A DNA stretch of 64,000 bases from Branchinecta lynchi (lineage: Eukaryota > Arthropoda > Branchiopoda > Anostraca > Branchinectidae), in NCBI GenBank assembly GCA_023053575.1, contig JAKZAP010000014.1, positions 5,146,001 through 5,210,000 of the forward strand, given 5' to 3'. Made by a program: the position numbers and the translations under genes. Below are positions 1-10,350 of the stretch, in pieces (position 1 is the first letter of the stretch; each line of letters opens with the position of its first letter). The notes beneath the pieces were generated by a model, which worked only from the letters and a program-made list of their open reading frames with translations, was not told the DNA's origin and made no database searches.

Positions 1-370
1 AATCACACCAGTGATCGGTATCTGGTATCACTACAACTCTACAAACTCGCCTAGCCTACCTGAGAACACGGCCACACTGACTTCATAAAGTGTGCCCTTC
101 CGTCTACTAGCGCAATAACTCTCGAACGTGTTGGGACAAGGATGGGAACTACCGAATCCAAATCTGAACTTATATTTTCTCGCTGGAGAAGTAACTCACC
201 CGGAATCCGGCAAAACTGGAAATCTGGTAGAATTAAAGTTGATGCTGAAGTCGAGTTACAGCTTCGATAGGTGTATAAATACTTGCTGAATTCGTACATA
301 AACTTTGTTTCCTCGCCGTAACAAGTTTTACACCCGGAATCCAGCGGAAAACTGGACATCTGGTTAGTTA
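1..370 (+). repeat. Dispersed repeat, CCGGAATCCGG family (copy 1)
   Basis: Carries the motif set seen again at 58.1-58.7 kb and 63.1-64.0 kb: a CCGTCTACTAG-like entry, then CAATAACTCTCGAA, then two CACCCGGAATCC blocks (about 195 and 334) in an AACTGGAAATCTGG context. The left end runs off the window. The minus-strand open frame across 51-389 is only a reading through the repeat and has no recognisable domain. Confidence 0.7.
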
Positions 371-378
371 AATAGCCT

Positions 379-550
379 ACACTGTACAAAAAAAATCTTG
401 CAGTATTTGCTACTCGGTTAATCTTGTCTCTAAAAATGCAATCTTTTCTCTGATTTGGATTAATCTTAGCTCAGTAGAGATAAGATTAATCCCAGTAGCA
501 AATACTGCAGTTAACTTTAATCCTTACCCGGAGAAACTTTGTACAGTGTA
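379..550. mobile_element. MITE family A, copy 1 (palindromic, TA-ended)
   Basis: Terminal inverted repeats TACACTGTAC (379-388) and GTACAGTGTA (541-550). The interior is a near palindrome built on ATCTTGCAGTATTTGCTACT and its complement around GATTAATC. Two more copies are at 43419-43581 and 60526-60679. The CACTGTA..TACAGTG ends with flanking TA suggest a Tc1/mariner-type non-autonomous element; that class assignment is inference. Confidence 0.8.
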
Positions 551-832
551 CTGAGCGTTTCCATCCCTAACTATTAGTTACTATTTTCGTTCCAACCTCA
601 TGAAAAGTTACTACGCCGACCGTTCCAACCTTCTCGAAATAGTAACTATTTGCCTACTAGGCTCGGGAGCTTAGATAGCGTGACAACTACGATATCTGTG
701 ACGTGATTCGTCCGATCAGCCAGCGGCACGACATTTTGCCGAATAAGAAATTCATTCCAGCCTTGCGGCCAAAAAGCCAGGATCCGTGACGTCATAAGTA
801 GTAACTACGTTAAGAAGGGCGGAACACGCTCA
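551..832 (+). mobile_element. MITE family B, copy 1
   Basis: Begins directly at the last base of MITE A. Left end CTGAGCGTTTCCA, right end GGAACACGCTCA, with an interior matching 2505-2812 (same strand) and 10831-11122 (opposite strand). Characteristic inner stretches are GTTACTATTTTCGTTCCAAC and CATTCCAGCCTTG. No protein is encoded. Confidence 0.8.
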
Positions 833-1008
833 TTGTGTAGGCATTTGCCGTGGTTGTTGGATCGTAGAGTAATCAAAATCTTATCTTATCTCATTACCTA
901 ATTGATCTGGTTCGTTCCGGTTTAAAGGAACTGGCGCAGACCGGAAGTCAGCAAGACCTTGATTGTCGAAGATAATTTCGCAAACCACATTCGCCTTACA
1001 TATCACAA

Positions 1009-1517
1009 AAAATCAACGAAGAAACTAACGAAAATGGGGTTTGTAAAATATTTCGGGAGGACGCGCCTCCCTTCTTCAGCGCAGACAGAAAATTTCGAGC
1101 ATAAATGCCAAAACGAGGATGAAGATCAACAACCAAGAAAATCGAAACAAAGCAGAAAACCGATGATAAACCGAAAATTAAAACCAAAGTTGGAAGAATT
1201 GAAAGCCTAAAATAAAGACAGCGAGCCACTCACCAATACCTGCAAATAACAATTGGGACTGTTCTCGCTCGGTGCTTTATTTTAGGCTTTCAATTCTTCT
1301 AGTTTTGGTTATAATTTTCGGTTTATTGTTGATTTTCTACTTTGTTTCGTTTTTCTTGGTTGTAGATCTTCATCCTCGTTTTGGTATTTTTCGGCGAAGT
1401 TTTCTGTCTGCGCTGAAGAAGGGAGGCGCGTCCTCCCGAAATATTCGCCTTTTACTTCAGTATATTCGTTGGGCTTTACAAACCCCATTTTCGTTGGTTT
1501 CTTAGTTGATTTTTTTT
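1009..1517. repeat. Foldback element with about 210-bp arms
   Basis: The left arm (about 1009-1217) and right arm (about 1273-1517) are near-exact reverse complements around a roughly 55-base loop. The outer ends read AAAATCAACGAAGAAAC and its complement, the inner ends CCTAAAATAAAG and CTTTATTTTAGG. The right arm holds an extra insertion near 1449-1475. Reading frames on both strands are by-products of the palindrome. It would form a very strong hairpin as RNA or single-stranded DNA. Confidence 0.8.
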
Positions 1518-2190
1518 TTTGACCTTGATTGTCTGTATCAAGAAGTCCCTTTCAGTCTTGGGCGTTTTGGTTTTTTATCCTTTTACCGTTTCCAGTAAAG
1601 TAGTTAAGTTTGAAGAGTTTGAATGTGTATTTGAGTAGCCGGAACGGAAGATAAAGTATACATAATGAAAATAAATTTTATATTTTATTGTCTTGATTTT
1701 TGTCCTTATGTTTGTGCCAGTAAATAGCTGGGGTTGATGACTTGGTGTGTGAAGGTGTTGAAGGTCTTTATTTTTTTATTTTAAGTGTTTAATTCTTTTT
1801 TAATAGTTAATATTTAGTTTTTAAAGAAAATGTAGTTAAAAAAGCTTTTTACAAAATATAAATGAGAGAATTAATTTCCAAATATTAGGGGGGAAAGAAT
1901 AGTAAATAAAGTTGGTTTAATTTAAAAAGTTAGGTGACGTGAATACTTAAAATTGGGTAAAAATAGATTAAAATTAACGTCACTGAGGGATGGAGGAGTA
2001 GCCACAAAAAGTACGAAATCTGATTTCTTAGTTTTTAAATAATATAAAAATAAATTAAATTACAAACGATGCTACGGGAAAAAAAAGAGTCCAGCTAATA
2101 CTGCTCTTTGGGATCCATCAAAACTGTTGGTATCCCATCGAAATCATTGGTCTTACATCCAGGGATTTGTGATAATAAACTATACCCTAC
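1518..2190. other. AT-rich stretch between MRPS5 exon and foldback, no gene
   Basis: AT-rich sequence without a convincing ORF. The segment around 1930-2006 (GTGACGT... TTAACGTCACTGAG... GTAGCCAC) is repeated at about 15885-15953 inside another insertion, so it is probably the end of a dispersed element. MRPS5 exons downstream of 2191 are expected further left; none was recognised here. Confidence 0.5.
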
Positions 2191-2386
2191 CTGTGTGGTT
2201 TTTGTAGAGAGGGATGTACATCAGCTTCTGCCCAGCTCTATTCTTGGCTGATTTCAAAGCAGTCGTGCCTGTGGTTGCCTTTCCAAGGGAAAATCCGGCC
2301 AGCCCTCGCCCGTTTCCGGTGACGACGAAGGCGCTAAGGTTTCTTTTCCGGCCGAAGACGGCGGTCATATTGAAAACGGTTTTAAA
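2191..2386 (-). CDS. MRPS5: MRPS5 (uS5m) exon: S5 double-stranded RNA-binding domain
   Basis: Mitochondrial ribosomal protein uS5m of the small subunit. This 196-nt exon encodes the S5 core, with the stretches FKTVFNMTA, SAFVVTGNGRGLAGFSLGKA and KNRA..LMYIPLY, which follow human MRPS5 in order and spacing. The acceptor is CTTTTCTTTCAG just above 2386 and the donor is CACACAG|GTAGGG at 2191. It enters in phase 0 and leaves in phase 1, so its start phase fits the 35-nt exon at 5469-5503. The rest of the S5 C-terminal domain is not in the window and should lie to the left. Confidence 0.9.
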
Positions 2387-2504
2387 CTGAAAGAAAAGGC
2401 GACTGACTGAATGCACGGATTTTTATTACGCTATTTAAAATGTTGCAGGGATTATGCACTGTTTATTTCTTCTCTTTTATTTATCAAAGATTGAATAGGC
2501 TACC

Positions 2505-2812
2505 CTGAACGTGTTCCACCTTTCTGACAATAGTGACTATCAGTTACTATTTTCGTTGCAACCTCGTAAAAAGCTACTACGCTGACCGTTCCAAACTTCT
2601 CGAAAAAGTAACTATTAGCAACTATTTGCTTACCATGCTCGGGAGCGTAGTAAGCGTGATAATTACTAATCTCTGTAACGTGATTGGCCAGACTAGCCCG
2701 TGGCATGACATTTCGCGATAATAGAAAAATGCGTTCCAGCCTTGAAGCCAAGAAGCCAATATTCGTGACGCCATGCGTAGTAACTACGTTAAGTGGGGTG
2801 GAACACGCTCAG
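2505..2812 (+). mobile_element. MITE family B, copy 2
   Basis: About 308 bp with ends CTGAACGTGTTCCACC and GGGTGGAACACGCTCAG as inverted repeats. The interior is closely similar to 551-832. It lies in the MRPS5 intron just upstream of the S5-domain exon. Frames on both strands are products of its internal palindromes. Confidence 0.85.
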
Positions 2813-3024
2813 TATGAGAAGTTTGGTAATATTTAACAAATGTTTGCGCTTCCTTGTTTTAACTTCGTGCACTAAATTAAACTTCGGTTAATTTAAGTAG
2901 TATGTTTCAGTCAATCAATCAATCAACCAGTCTTCTGTCTTCAAAAACATTCCTTACGGTATTAACAAAAAAAAAATATCTGTTCTCTCGTCAAACATAA
3001 TTATACAAAGGAAAGATCAATTGT

Positions 3025-3790
3025 TTTTTCGGGTTCAGTGAACTTTCCAATCTAGCATATGCTGATGACCTCCTTCTGATAAGCCGTTCAAAAAGCTTAC
3101 TTGAGCGAAACTTTGGTCTGGTCGGATCTCTGTTTAAAGATATTGGTCTTGCTTTAAATATTGCTAAGTGTGAATATTTGTCTTTCAATAATGACCAATG
3201 TGCCAGTTCTCTGAATTGCGGGAGTTTTGCTGTACCCAGAGTAAAGATGTTTAAGTGGCTGGGTATATCTGTTTGTGATTCTCTTGCTAGTATCCGGAGG
3301 AAGTTTTTATCTGATACTAAAGATAAATTAAGAATCGGGTACGCAAAAATCGTTGCTAATCGTGGTCGTTTCAGCAGACGTGGACTGGCTAAACTTTATT
3401 CTAGTTTTTGCGACCATGTCGTTTTGTCTCCGTCTGGTTTATATCCTATATTTACAAAGACTGATCTTAAGCAAATGAGGGTGGATTATTTTCGATATTG
3501 CAAATTCCTTTTGTACTTACCCAGATCGGTCCGAAATAGACGCCTTGTAAATCGTTACGGAGCTAGCGAAATCTTATGTTCGCTGGAAAATCTGCAGACC
3601 AATATTGGTGCTGACGCGTGTTTCCGCGTAGGTGCGCACCACGGCCTCATCCGGCTTTTTCATTGAGTGCTTTTTTTTTTTTTTTTTTTTTTTGTGATAT
3701 GTTGTACTATCTTTATTTCTTTTCTTTCATTACTTCACTATCTTAAATCTGTACAGTGGGTCACAAATAAATATTATATTATAATGGGGG
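3025..3790 (+). pseudogene. LINE (family A) 3' end: RT palm to C-terminus plus tail
   Basis: A single open frame from about 3025 to the stop at 3664-3666 starts inside the reverse transcriptase palm (LAYADDLLLISR, holding the catalytic YADD), continues through the thumb (WLGISVCDSL; ANRGRF..RGLAKLYSSFC) and ends with HHGLIRLFH. A T run follows at 3668-3691, then a tail with AATAAATATTATATTATAATG. It is 5'-truncated, as is usual for LINE copies. The same family recurs at 6307, 14559-16260 (minus) and 24177. The clade is not certain. Confidence 0.8.
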
Positions 3791-4395
3791 TAGGGCGACA
3801 TCCCTGGATTCTAGACTTGATTATGAAATTAGTGATTGTCGGAGATCGGTGTGGAACCGGAAATGTATTCTGAGGATGGAAGCGGTACGAAAAAATAAAA
3901 CAAATTCTTCAACTGATCTTTCTGATTTGTTTTGATATACAAGAGACTCGTTTAGGCCTATTTGTTGATTATTCTGGTATTTCCCCTATGAAACCGGATA
4001 TGGAGTTTTGCAGGGGTCAACACTTATTTTGTTCACTTATTGTTCACTAACTTAACTGATTAAATACTCCTTGAGCCCAAGCTCACGGGGAATCACATAT
4101 AAAAAGTACTCAAGAAAGAAAGTCGGCTAGGATAAGCTACTCTTCAGCGATATTTCAGCCCTCCTTGGCAAGAGACCTCTTCAGGCTGTAGCTAGAAGCA
4201 ACGAACCTATACGGGCTGAAATACAGGAATTATATATTCAAACAACGGCTAAAAACTGACACGCCAGCTACGATGCTTTGGCAGCCAAAAAGTATAACAG
4301 GCGACGTATCCATTTTTAGCCATTGTTTAAATACATTTTTCGCAGTCATCTTCGGCTTAGGGAGTATTTATACAGGAACTGTTATTAGAAAAATC
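3791..4395. other. No gene seen; fragment of a dispersed repeat
   Basis: Nothing coding is supported. About 4234-4292 (ATTCAAAC... CCAGCTACGATGCTTTGGCAGC) and 4148-4185 (GCGATATTTCAGCCCTCCTTGGCAAGAG) are diverged pieces of the long terminal inverted repeat seen complete at 6042-6131 and 6639-6731. Confidence 0.5.
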
Positions 4396-5045
4396 GTTAA
4401 AGGACACCTGAACAATGAAACCATATTTGAACACACCATGGAGAGTGCATTTACAGACATGGCCACGGAGAGCATTCTTCTCCTGAGCGTAAAGTTTTCA
4501 AAATAGGGATATTCGTTTCTGGAGGTTTGCACATGCAGACTCCAAGACAAAAAGCGCAATTCATTCAAATCTTGTACAGCGCTGGCCGGATCGTATTGGA
4601 ATTTCTTCTAGATAGACGTTTGGGCTTAACTGGTTAAAAAATATTCCAGAAGAAGGGTTGATTGGAGACATTTATTCATTTCTAAACTTGTTCGGTACTG
4701 AAATAAGAACAGATACAAAATGGAGCAAAAATCATAGCTTGGAAACATTATTTCGTATTTGGATTGAGCACCTGAATGAAGAGTACCAAGTATCATCTCT
4801 ATCTGTATGACTTCCGTTAACATTGCCTGCAGAAAACCCAATCTAAATACGAAATAGTGTTTCCAAGCTATGATTTTTGCTCCATTTTGCATCTGTCCTT
4901 ATTTCAGTACAGAAAATCTTTAGAAATGAACAAAATGTCTCCAATCAACCCTTATTCTGGAACATTTTTTAACCAGTTAAGCCCAAACGTATATCTATTC
5001 TCCATGGTGTGTCAAGTAGAATTTCACTGTTCAGGTGTCCTTTAA
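4396..5045. repeat. Foldback element with interrupted arms
   Basis: The left arm is 4396-4445 plus 4606-4766 and the right arm 4839-5045. Matching pairs are TTAAAGGACACCTGAACA with its complement at the far right and AAAAATCATAGCTTGGAAAC with GTTTCCAAGCTATGATTTTT in the middle. About 160 bases at 4446-4605 in the left arm have no partner. The loop is 4767-4838. The frames here are not genes. Confidence 0.75.
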
Positions 5046-5135
5046 GATTAGTGAGTAACAGTAATTTTGAAAAAGCGAAGTAAATGAAAGAAAACAAAAA
5101 CATGAAGAAACAGAATTTTGAAAGAAAATAAATAT

Positions 5136-5440
5136 ACAGAAGAAATAGAACTTTGTATGCTTTTGTCGAGCGTCGGTCGACTCGTCGGCACATCGAGTTC
5201 TTTTTGAACGCAAGAAATAAAATCCTGCTAACATTTGTCGGGCAAAACACAGAAGAAAGCGAATTATGCATGTTTTGTTTCGTGCCTCGGTATTCTATAT
5301 GGCATATCGGGTTCTTTTTATGCATACGGAATACAGAAGAAATAAAATTTGTATGCTTTTGTCGGGAGTTCGTTCTTTTTCACCTCCGGTTCTTTTTAAA
5401 CGCAAGAAATAATGTCCTGCAAAATATTTGTCGGTATAAG
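5136..5440. repeat. Three imperfect tandem copies of a roughly 100-bp unit
   Basis: The sequence ...TGTATGCTTTTGTCG...TTCTTTTT(G/A)AACGCAAGAAATAA... TTTGTCGG occurs at 5136-5249, in shorter diverged form at 5250-5335, and again at 5336-5440. The first and third copies align at an offset of 198 bases. The array stops just before the MRPS5 microexon at 5469-5503. The plus-strand frame across it is repeat-driven. Confidence 0.6.
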
Positions 5441-5468
5441 GTATGTTGGTTGCAAACTGTTCACTTAC

Positions 5469-5503
5469 CTCAAGTACTTTGGTGTCAAAGCCCGCAAAAT
5501 CAC
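5469..5503 (-). CDS. MRPS5: MRPS5 (uS5m) 35-nt microexon
   Basis: The acceptor CTCTCTTTCAG is followed by 35 nt and the donor GAG|GTAAGT. The two leading bases complete a Ser codon begun by the previous exon (7766-7993 ends in phase 1). The peptide SDFAGFDTKVLE then matches the conserved YEDFDTRILE stretch just before the S5 domain in animal MRPS5, and it ends in phase 0 as the next exon requires. It fills exactly the gap left between the two neighbouring exons, which is strong support despite its size. Confidence 0.88.
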
Positions 5504-6041
5504 CTGAAAGAGAGACAGTGGCCAATTCATCTTAATTATCTGGAGTTATCTGCGTTACCAAAGGCCCCCCCCCCCACACGCCCAACCTTTGTTAGTTAAA
5601 TACGTCAAGACAACTTTACTGTAGCAAAAACGACCCGATCACTTTTTATTTTCTTTTATCAACCATGACTTTCGAAATAAATAAAAAAATTACAAAACGA
5701 GAAAATTCATCACTGAACGTCCCTTGCATTCATTTATATTCCCACTTAAACTAATCTGGATCACTTATTAGAATTTTTTTAGTTATAAAACTTACTTGAA
5801 TTTTAGGACAAGATAATTAACAACCAAAACAAACACAAATACCAATAGTTCACATTTGAACAATGTGTGTTATGTCTGATAAGTTTGGATATTGGAAATA
5901 GTGTTGATTTATTTCGTTGGACACGATATTTTCAAATTAGTGTTATTATGGTCTTGCGTAGGTCTTCTCTTAGTATGAGAAACCTGGCGCCTCAGAGTGG
6001 CTAGTCTACACAGAGAAAAGCGTTTGAGTGGTATAGTAGTG
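5504..6041. other. MRPS5 intron, AT-rich, nothing recognised
   Basis: A short C run sits at 5566-5576. No ORF, tRNA or repeat with another copy in the window was recognised. Confidence 0.4.
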
Positions 6042-6731
6042 TATTCAAATGATGCATATAACGGATACGTCAGCTACGATGCTTTAGCAGCGATATATCG
6101 GCCCTTCTTGGCCAGGGTTCTCGTCATATAGAAACAAAAATTTCCTGTCATCAACCCAATCGTGCAGCAAAAACAGCGGCCGTGTCAAAAAATTAAATCT
6201 CAGGACTAGTTTCTTCCCTACAGTGGTATTCTACGATCGCTTGGCATAACATTCAAATCTTCGTTGTCAAAAGTTTTGTTCTACGGTTGTTCAAGAAGTT
6301 TGTAGATCAATCCGTACTTCCTATGGGCGTATCGTCCTCAACCGGAGGCGCTACAATCGTAAAGCTTTGGGAAAATTGTACAGCACCTTCTGCGCTCCTT
6401 CTTTACTATTTCGTTCAGGTGTAACTAATGTTCTGCGAAAGAAGGAGATTAGAAAGATGATATTACGTTATTTTAAATATGCAAAGCACCTGCTCTACTT
6501 GTCGAAATTATACCATGGCGGGTTACAAATAAATTACTTACTTAAAAGCATGTTGTCCGAATAAGATATCTATAGTCGGTAGAAGCTTCAGTTATTTATT
6601 GCAGGTTTGTTTCCTTCTCCGACGTCGACCCTGAAGATTGACAGCCTGACGAGAACCCTTGCCAAGAAGGTCCGAAATATCGCTGCTAGAGCATCGTAGC
6701 TGAGGTATCCGTTATATGCATTATTTGAATA
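6042..6731. mobile_element. Element with about 90-bp terminal inverted repeats
   Basis: Left repeat 6042-6131 (TATTCAAATGATGCATATAA..., ..CAGCTACGATGCTTTAGCAG.., ..GGGTTCTCGTC) and right repeat 6639-6731 are reverse complements with about 10% difference. The interior carries a LINE family A fragment. A (TA)n run flanks the right end. A diverged piece lies at 4234-4292. Confidence 0.7.
6307..6545 (+). pseudogene. LINE family A fragment with (ACTT)n-type tail
   Basis: The open frame reads RRRYNRKALGKLYSTFC, then MILRYFKYAKHLLYL, corresponding to the thumb region of the copy at 3025-3666. It then jumps to a 3' end GGCGGGTTACAAATAAATTACTTACTTA, which is shared with 16619-16655. It is 5'-truncated and internally deleted, and lies inside the inverted-repeat element 6042-6731. 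Confidence 0.65.
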
Positions 6732-7765
6732 TATATATATATCAGCTTAGGCTCAAGAAATATTTATCCAGTTTATTTATGTAGTTGTGTGTTTGATTAT
6801 TTCTGTATTTACATTTACTTACCTGTGTTTGTTTGCCATGGCCCTTGGGCTTTTATCTAAACATCATGCCATATATCATGTTTCGCCACTGCTAAGGAGT
6901 AGCGTCAAGACCTACGCTTTCCTTGCTTCGCAAACGGGTCATACTGATAGAGCCGCCCACTATGCTTGCGGCATTACGGCGAGAAAAACCGTTTTACAAA
7001 TCTCTAGTAAAGCTAAGATGCGGTCTGTACACATCGAGGAAACAGGGGAGTTTGTATCTTTTTTTTTGCTGTGCTCAGAATACGAAGTTATTGGAACCAC
7101 CGATAGTGCACGACCGATTGCGATTCAGAAGGGACGTTCACTACAACTAGTGGTGGTAGTGTCGCAACAATTCGAGGGTGTGTCACTTTTTTCGAGTCTT
7201 GGCGCTACTCCCTTGTGTTGTTTTGCTCTGCCCTTCCATTAACAACTGAAGGAGGTGCATATAGCCTACTCGCATTTTAGTCATAATGCTGTGACACTTT
7301 GCCAGAAGGAAAAGTGACATTTGTAATAAATAGAGAATTGGTTCCATTCCGCGCTCGCAGTCTTGAAATATAATTTTCTGTCCTCCTTTCTCATTTTTTG
7401 TCTAATTAATCTTGTTCCTTCTTTTATTTACGTTTTAAGACGTTGTGCCGGATCATAATCGCACTATACTTTTAAGATTAATAGCCGGGTTTATTTAACT
7501 AAAAATTTAAATAACTATCATGTAAATGGGTACATGAAGCAGTTGTTACGTGTGATTCCAATATTTAATGGGAGGTCCTGTACAAGCTATGCTTCCAGAG
7601 GGGTCGGACTGATTTCTCCTGGGAACTCCAGGGCCTTAAAAATTGTAGTGTACATATGAGTAAATAATTAAATAATAAATGGAACAAACGGGGTTTTAAG
7701 CACACACGGCATATCTTGAGACCGTCTTTAAATGCATCCATTCATTCATATAAAGGTCAGCCTAC
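6732..7765. other. MRPS5 intron sequence, no supported gene
   Basis: Contains an open frame of 151 codons (6787-7242, plus strand). I recognise no domain in it, it has no splice or conservation support, and two other frames are also partly open. Nothing else is recognised up to the exon at 7766. Confidence 0.4.
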
Positions 7766-7993
7766 TTGGATTGGTGGAGTCAGGTGGTCCTATGCTGCGA
7801 CCCGGCAGCTTTGATCCAGACCATCCACGATCAGCAGGGCGAATTTTATTGGCTGAAAGCTTTCCCATGGAGTCTCGGATAGTAAGAAGCTTTTCTTGGT
7901 ACTGAGGGTCTTCTGGGAGCTTCTTTTGTCGGTTCAACTGCTTTCCTTCGAGGATAGGGGCATTCAACCCAGGCCATACCATATTCGTCTTTC
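7766..7993 (-). CDS. MRPS5: MRPS5 (uS5m) exon: WPGLN region to GPPD linker
   Basis: A 228-nt exon with acceptor TGTTTTTGCAG at 7994-7996 and donor AATCCAA|GTAGGC. Its first two bases complete a Gly codon. The peptide contains VWPGLNAPILEG, a charged linker, and RGWSGSKLPGRSIGPPDS, matching the WPGLNVPL and RGWSGNSWGGISLGPPD blocks of human MRPS5 in the same order. It leaves in phase 1, matching the microexon at 5469-5503. The donor +3 to +6 (AGGC) is weaker than usual. Confidence 0.92.
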
Positions 7994-8160
7994 CTGCAAA
8001 AACAAGCCTACTTTAGAAACTGATTATGTTCTTCCCCCTCCCCCCCCCCCCCCCCAGGCCTCCCAGTTGAGAGAACTGAATACCCAGTAACTGCTGTTCG
8101 TGATAGTATTTTTCTCCGATTGTTCTTGCTGAATCGCTAATCAGTGATGCCTGTAATCAA

Positions 8161-8474
8161 CCCGATGAAAAAAATTTCTCAAAATAGTACTATGAAGCAG
8201 TACGAAAAAGTTGCATGCTGTACTAACGATGCTACTACATGCTTCTACTTCAAGGCTACCGTTTTACTGCATACTAATATATGCCAGATATATGCTACTA
8301 TTAGCAAGACTCAATGCTACTTTGGCAAGACAGCATGCTACTGCATACTACTACATAAGATTGGACCAGTCTGATGCACATTAACGATAATATTCTTTGC
8401 TATTACATAGTATTACATGCAACGTTTTCGTACTACTACCATACTACTACGCAGGCTACAAATTTTTCATCGGG
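8161..8474 (+). mobile_element. MITE family D, copy 1 (TACTAC-rich)
   Basis: Ends CCCGATGAAAAAAATTT and AAATTTTTCATCGGG are inverted repeats. The interior is a distinctive array of CTACTA and CATGC motifs. A second copy lies inverted at 61538-61837. Length is about 314 bp and nothing is encoded. Confidence 0.85.
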
Positions 8475-9093
8475 AACATCAACATTTCAACATCAGTAAC
8501 TGAACAAATTGGTCACCCCTTGGAACGAACTATCCCAAACAGTACTCTCAGCACCCACGCCCGAAGTATTCAAGAAAGCGCTGGACAAAGATTGAGCCAG
8601 TAACGGGTAATGGACATGACTGGGACATCCTGTCCTGCTGGAATCACTTAACCAGCTCAGGAGTGAATTTCAGCAGGCATTCAGATCTTAATTTGCTCCA
8701 AAGTGCAAATTAAGGTAACTATTAAGTTAAGTTAAAGTAGATGCTATACATATAGAGCTGAAACGAAAAAGCTACATCCTCGTTTTTAACTATGCTACTG
8801 GATTCTGACAAACCCATCATTTCCAACTGTGTGCCATGCCATCACATCCAACGCAGCCTTCCGCTGTCACCTCACACATTATCCATGAGGTATCAGTCTT
8901 CGGAACCAGTACGCTGTTTACCTTGTTTTATTATGTTTTCCCTTGTTTGTATGTATAGTCAATAGATAGATAGATCTATTGATTGCTGAGCAGCCAAAGC
9001 ACCAGGGTAACAAAAATCAAAAGAAAAATCTTAGAAAAAACTCACAAAACCAATCTTTCTCTTCTCTAATGACATACTTTTTTTGGCATTTCA
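8475..9093. other. Upstream MRPS5 intron, nothing recognised
   Basis: No gene. A short TAGATAGATAG run lies near 8964. A small poly-pyrimidine/purine mix precedes the LINE remnant at 9094. Confidence 0.4.
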
Positions 9094-9294
9094 CTACTCC
9101 ACAAATCTACTCCTATGTTCCATCACCATCCTTACGAATCGCCAAAATCGCTTAATCGTAGGAAAACACTCATTCTTAAAAACTCTGGTTGACCATTCTT
9201 CATCAAATTCATGAAAACCGTTCTGTTCTTTCCTCCATTCACTAAGCTCCATAGTCCATACACTCACAAACCACGTCTTTAGACTGCAGCACAA
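9094..9294 (-). pseudogene. LINE C-terminal remnant
   Basis: The minus-strand frame ends RFWRFVRMVMEHRSRFVE, resembling the end LGRFLKLAMTHRELFL of the zinc-finger LINE at 37415-37720. The C-x2-C...H...C finger itself is not preserved here. Assignment rests on this short similarity only. Confidence 0.4.
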
Positions 9295-9710
9295 ATAACT
9301 ATTGATTTATTGATAATGGAAGCATACACAAGTGAAACTAGTTGAGTAAGCTTTCCAGTGAAAGCCTTCTAATAGCAACTGGACGAGAATCACTTATTTG
9401 GGATCTCACAAACAGTTTGATTAGAGGTTCTTTTAATTCGACTCAAAATCAGCCGCTTCTAATGAGAAATGAAGTGTCACTAAGCTCAATTAAGGATATC
9501 AAACCCCACTCAGTAATTATTGAGCTGGAAGTTGCGCTTAAGGTTAATTATGTTATGTGATGTGAAGAATATTGGCTGGTGTTAGTATTTTGTAGAAAGA
9601 GAGGTATAACTGTGCAATGAACAACCATTCATACAGACTGGACTTGCAGGAGTGCGACAAGCTTAAGGATGAATGAAATTTATGAACTACAGCCAGAACT
9701 ACAATATACT

Positions 9711-10107
9711 AGTTCCGTTTTTGCAGATACCATGGTATCTGTTACCACGGTAGCTGGATCTGCAATTAGTCGTTTTTGCAGTTACCCTGGTATCTGATAT
9801 ACGGTTGCTCTGCAAAAACGACAATTGCCGAAATTGCGCTTTCCGAAGTAAACCCAAAAGAAAAACTGATATATTTTTTTTTAAATATTTATTTTATGAT
9901 CTCGTGCATTTACTATATTATTGAAATCTCGGTGTATTTTTTTCCTTTTCTTTGTCTATACTGCACTATTTTCCTCTTCTTAAGTGCGTAAATAAAATTT
10001 TATCATCATCATCGTATCCAGCTACATCACTAAGTGTTAAACTTCTTTCCCACCAATTTCCCAAAATGTGATGAAAGTAAGATGACCACGATCAGTTACC
10101 ACCAGTC
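9711..10107 (+). mobile_element. MITE family C, copy 1, split by a retroposon
   Basis: Left end AGTTCCGTTTTTGCAGATACC and the interior (GGTATCTGATATACGGTTGC; GACAATTGCCGAAATTGCGC) match 39263-39639. The match breaks at about 9866, where a roughly 147-base segment ends in AAATAAAATTTTATCATCATCATC (about 10012), the look of a 5'-truncated retroposon 3' end. The MITE resumes with ACATCACTAAGTGTTAAACTTC. The right end is missing. Confidence 0.75.
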
Positions 10108-10147
10108 CTATCAGTTAAACCAGTCCTACTATCCGCCTCCTACTTAC

Positions 10148-10273
10148 CAACACCAATGACCTGTCCTCTGTTCAAATTCTTTGCTTTGGTTGATCCTGCA
10201 CCCTTGCCACGACCTCTCTTTCTACCAGCATTACTAACACTTGTGACTCCTTTCCAAATCTCTGCAGCCGTTA
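10148..10273 (-). CDS. MRPS5: MRPS5 (uS5m) exon: EIWKG to NRGQVIGVG
   Basis: A 126-nt exon with acceptor TTTTTATTTCTAG and donor GTTG|GTAAGT. The peptide TAAEIWKG, then a basic GRKRGRGKG stretch, then KNLNRGQVIGVG, corresponds to TADELWKG ... KDLNRGQIIGEG of human MRPS5. Its first two bases complete a Leu codon started in the exon at 12130-12166, and its last base starts the Gly completed by the exon at 7993. Both phases therefore fit. Confidence 0.92.
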
Positions 10274-10350
10274 CTAGAAATAAAAATCTGAATATTATCT
10301 GCTACCTAATCTTTCTCTTTTACAAGTAGTGAAGTGAAAGATAGAAATGA

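Noticed and set aside
5153..5599. 148-codon ORF near the MRPS5 microexon
   Set aside because: Runs through the roughly 100-bp tandem repeat and antisense to the real 35-nt exon.
6787..7242. 151-codon plus-strand ORF
   Set aside because: No recognisable domain, no splice or conservation support, other frames also open; likely chance.
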